This document shows, one piece after another, positions 63,991-64,000 of a DNA stretch of 64,000 nucleotides (its first letter is position 1; each line of letters starts with the position of its first letter). The notes under the pieces are model-generated. The model saw nothing but the letters and a program-made list of their open reading frames with translations, made no database searches and was not told where the DNA came from. Source of the DNA: Chionoecetes opilio (lineage: Eukaryota; Arthropoda; Malacostraca; Decapoda; Majidae); NCBI GenBank assembly GCA_016584305.1, contig JACEEZ010011991.1, positions 93,501-157,500 of the forward strand, written 5' to 3'. The position numbers were made by a program, and so were the translations under genes.

Positions 63991-64000
63991 CATAACCATA

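Overview
The window looks like intron-rich, repeat-laden arthropod DNA, most likely from a decapod crustacean. That assignment is inferred from the two protein-coding genes and from the dense mix of microsatellites, minisatellites and short transposon remnants; there is no ribosomal or mitochondrial marker to confirm it. No prokaryotic or viral gene was recognised.

Two genes lie tail to tail. On the + strand, 433-10423 holds the last six visible coding exons of a KLHL18-type BTB-BACK-Kelch protein: the C-terminal part of BACK, six Kelch repeats and the stop codon. The BTB half lies before position 1. On the - strand, 62955 down to about 17990 holds a giant large-lipid-transfer protein of the apolipophorin / apolipoprotein-B type. 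I joined 28 exons by GT-AG sites and reading phase; together they encode about 4,901 residues with no phase break. One exon (38712-49435) alone carries 10,724 coding bases. The order is: beta-sheet lipid-binding region, amphipathic-helix exons, von Willebrand D plus C8-like cysteine module, a VWA-like domain, and a short cysteine-rich tail. The N-terminal lipid-transfer module must lie beyond 64000.

Region by region: 1-10.4 kb is KLHL18, whose first visible intron contains a transposon stack at least four insertions deep (3.9-6.2 kb). From 10.4 to 18 kb is intergenic repeat. From 18 to 38.7 kb are many small apolipophorin exons separated by minisatellites. From 38.7 to 49.4 kb is the giant exon, almost free of repeats. 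From 49.4 to 64 kb are small exons separated by long arrays: a 28-bp unit over 2.8 kb, a 22-bp unit over 2 kb, and 36-bp and 21-bp units derived from a LINE tail.

The most unusual theme is at the splice junctions. Several exon edges, each with its splice site, are tandemly duplicated in the adjoining intron; two of these copies form upstream in-frame acceptors. At least eight acceptors take their pyrimidine tract from the 3' tail of one LINE family in sense orientation. The window also carries about 17 copies of a ~210-bp TTAA-flanked piggyBac-like MITE, several pogo/Tigger-like elements, foldback palindromes, tRNA-derived SINEs and a hAT-like element.
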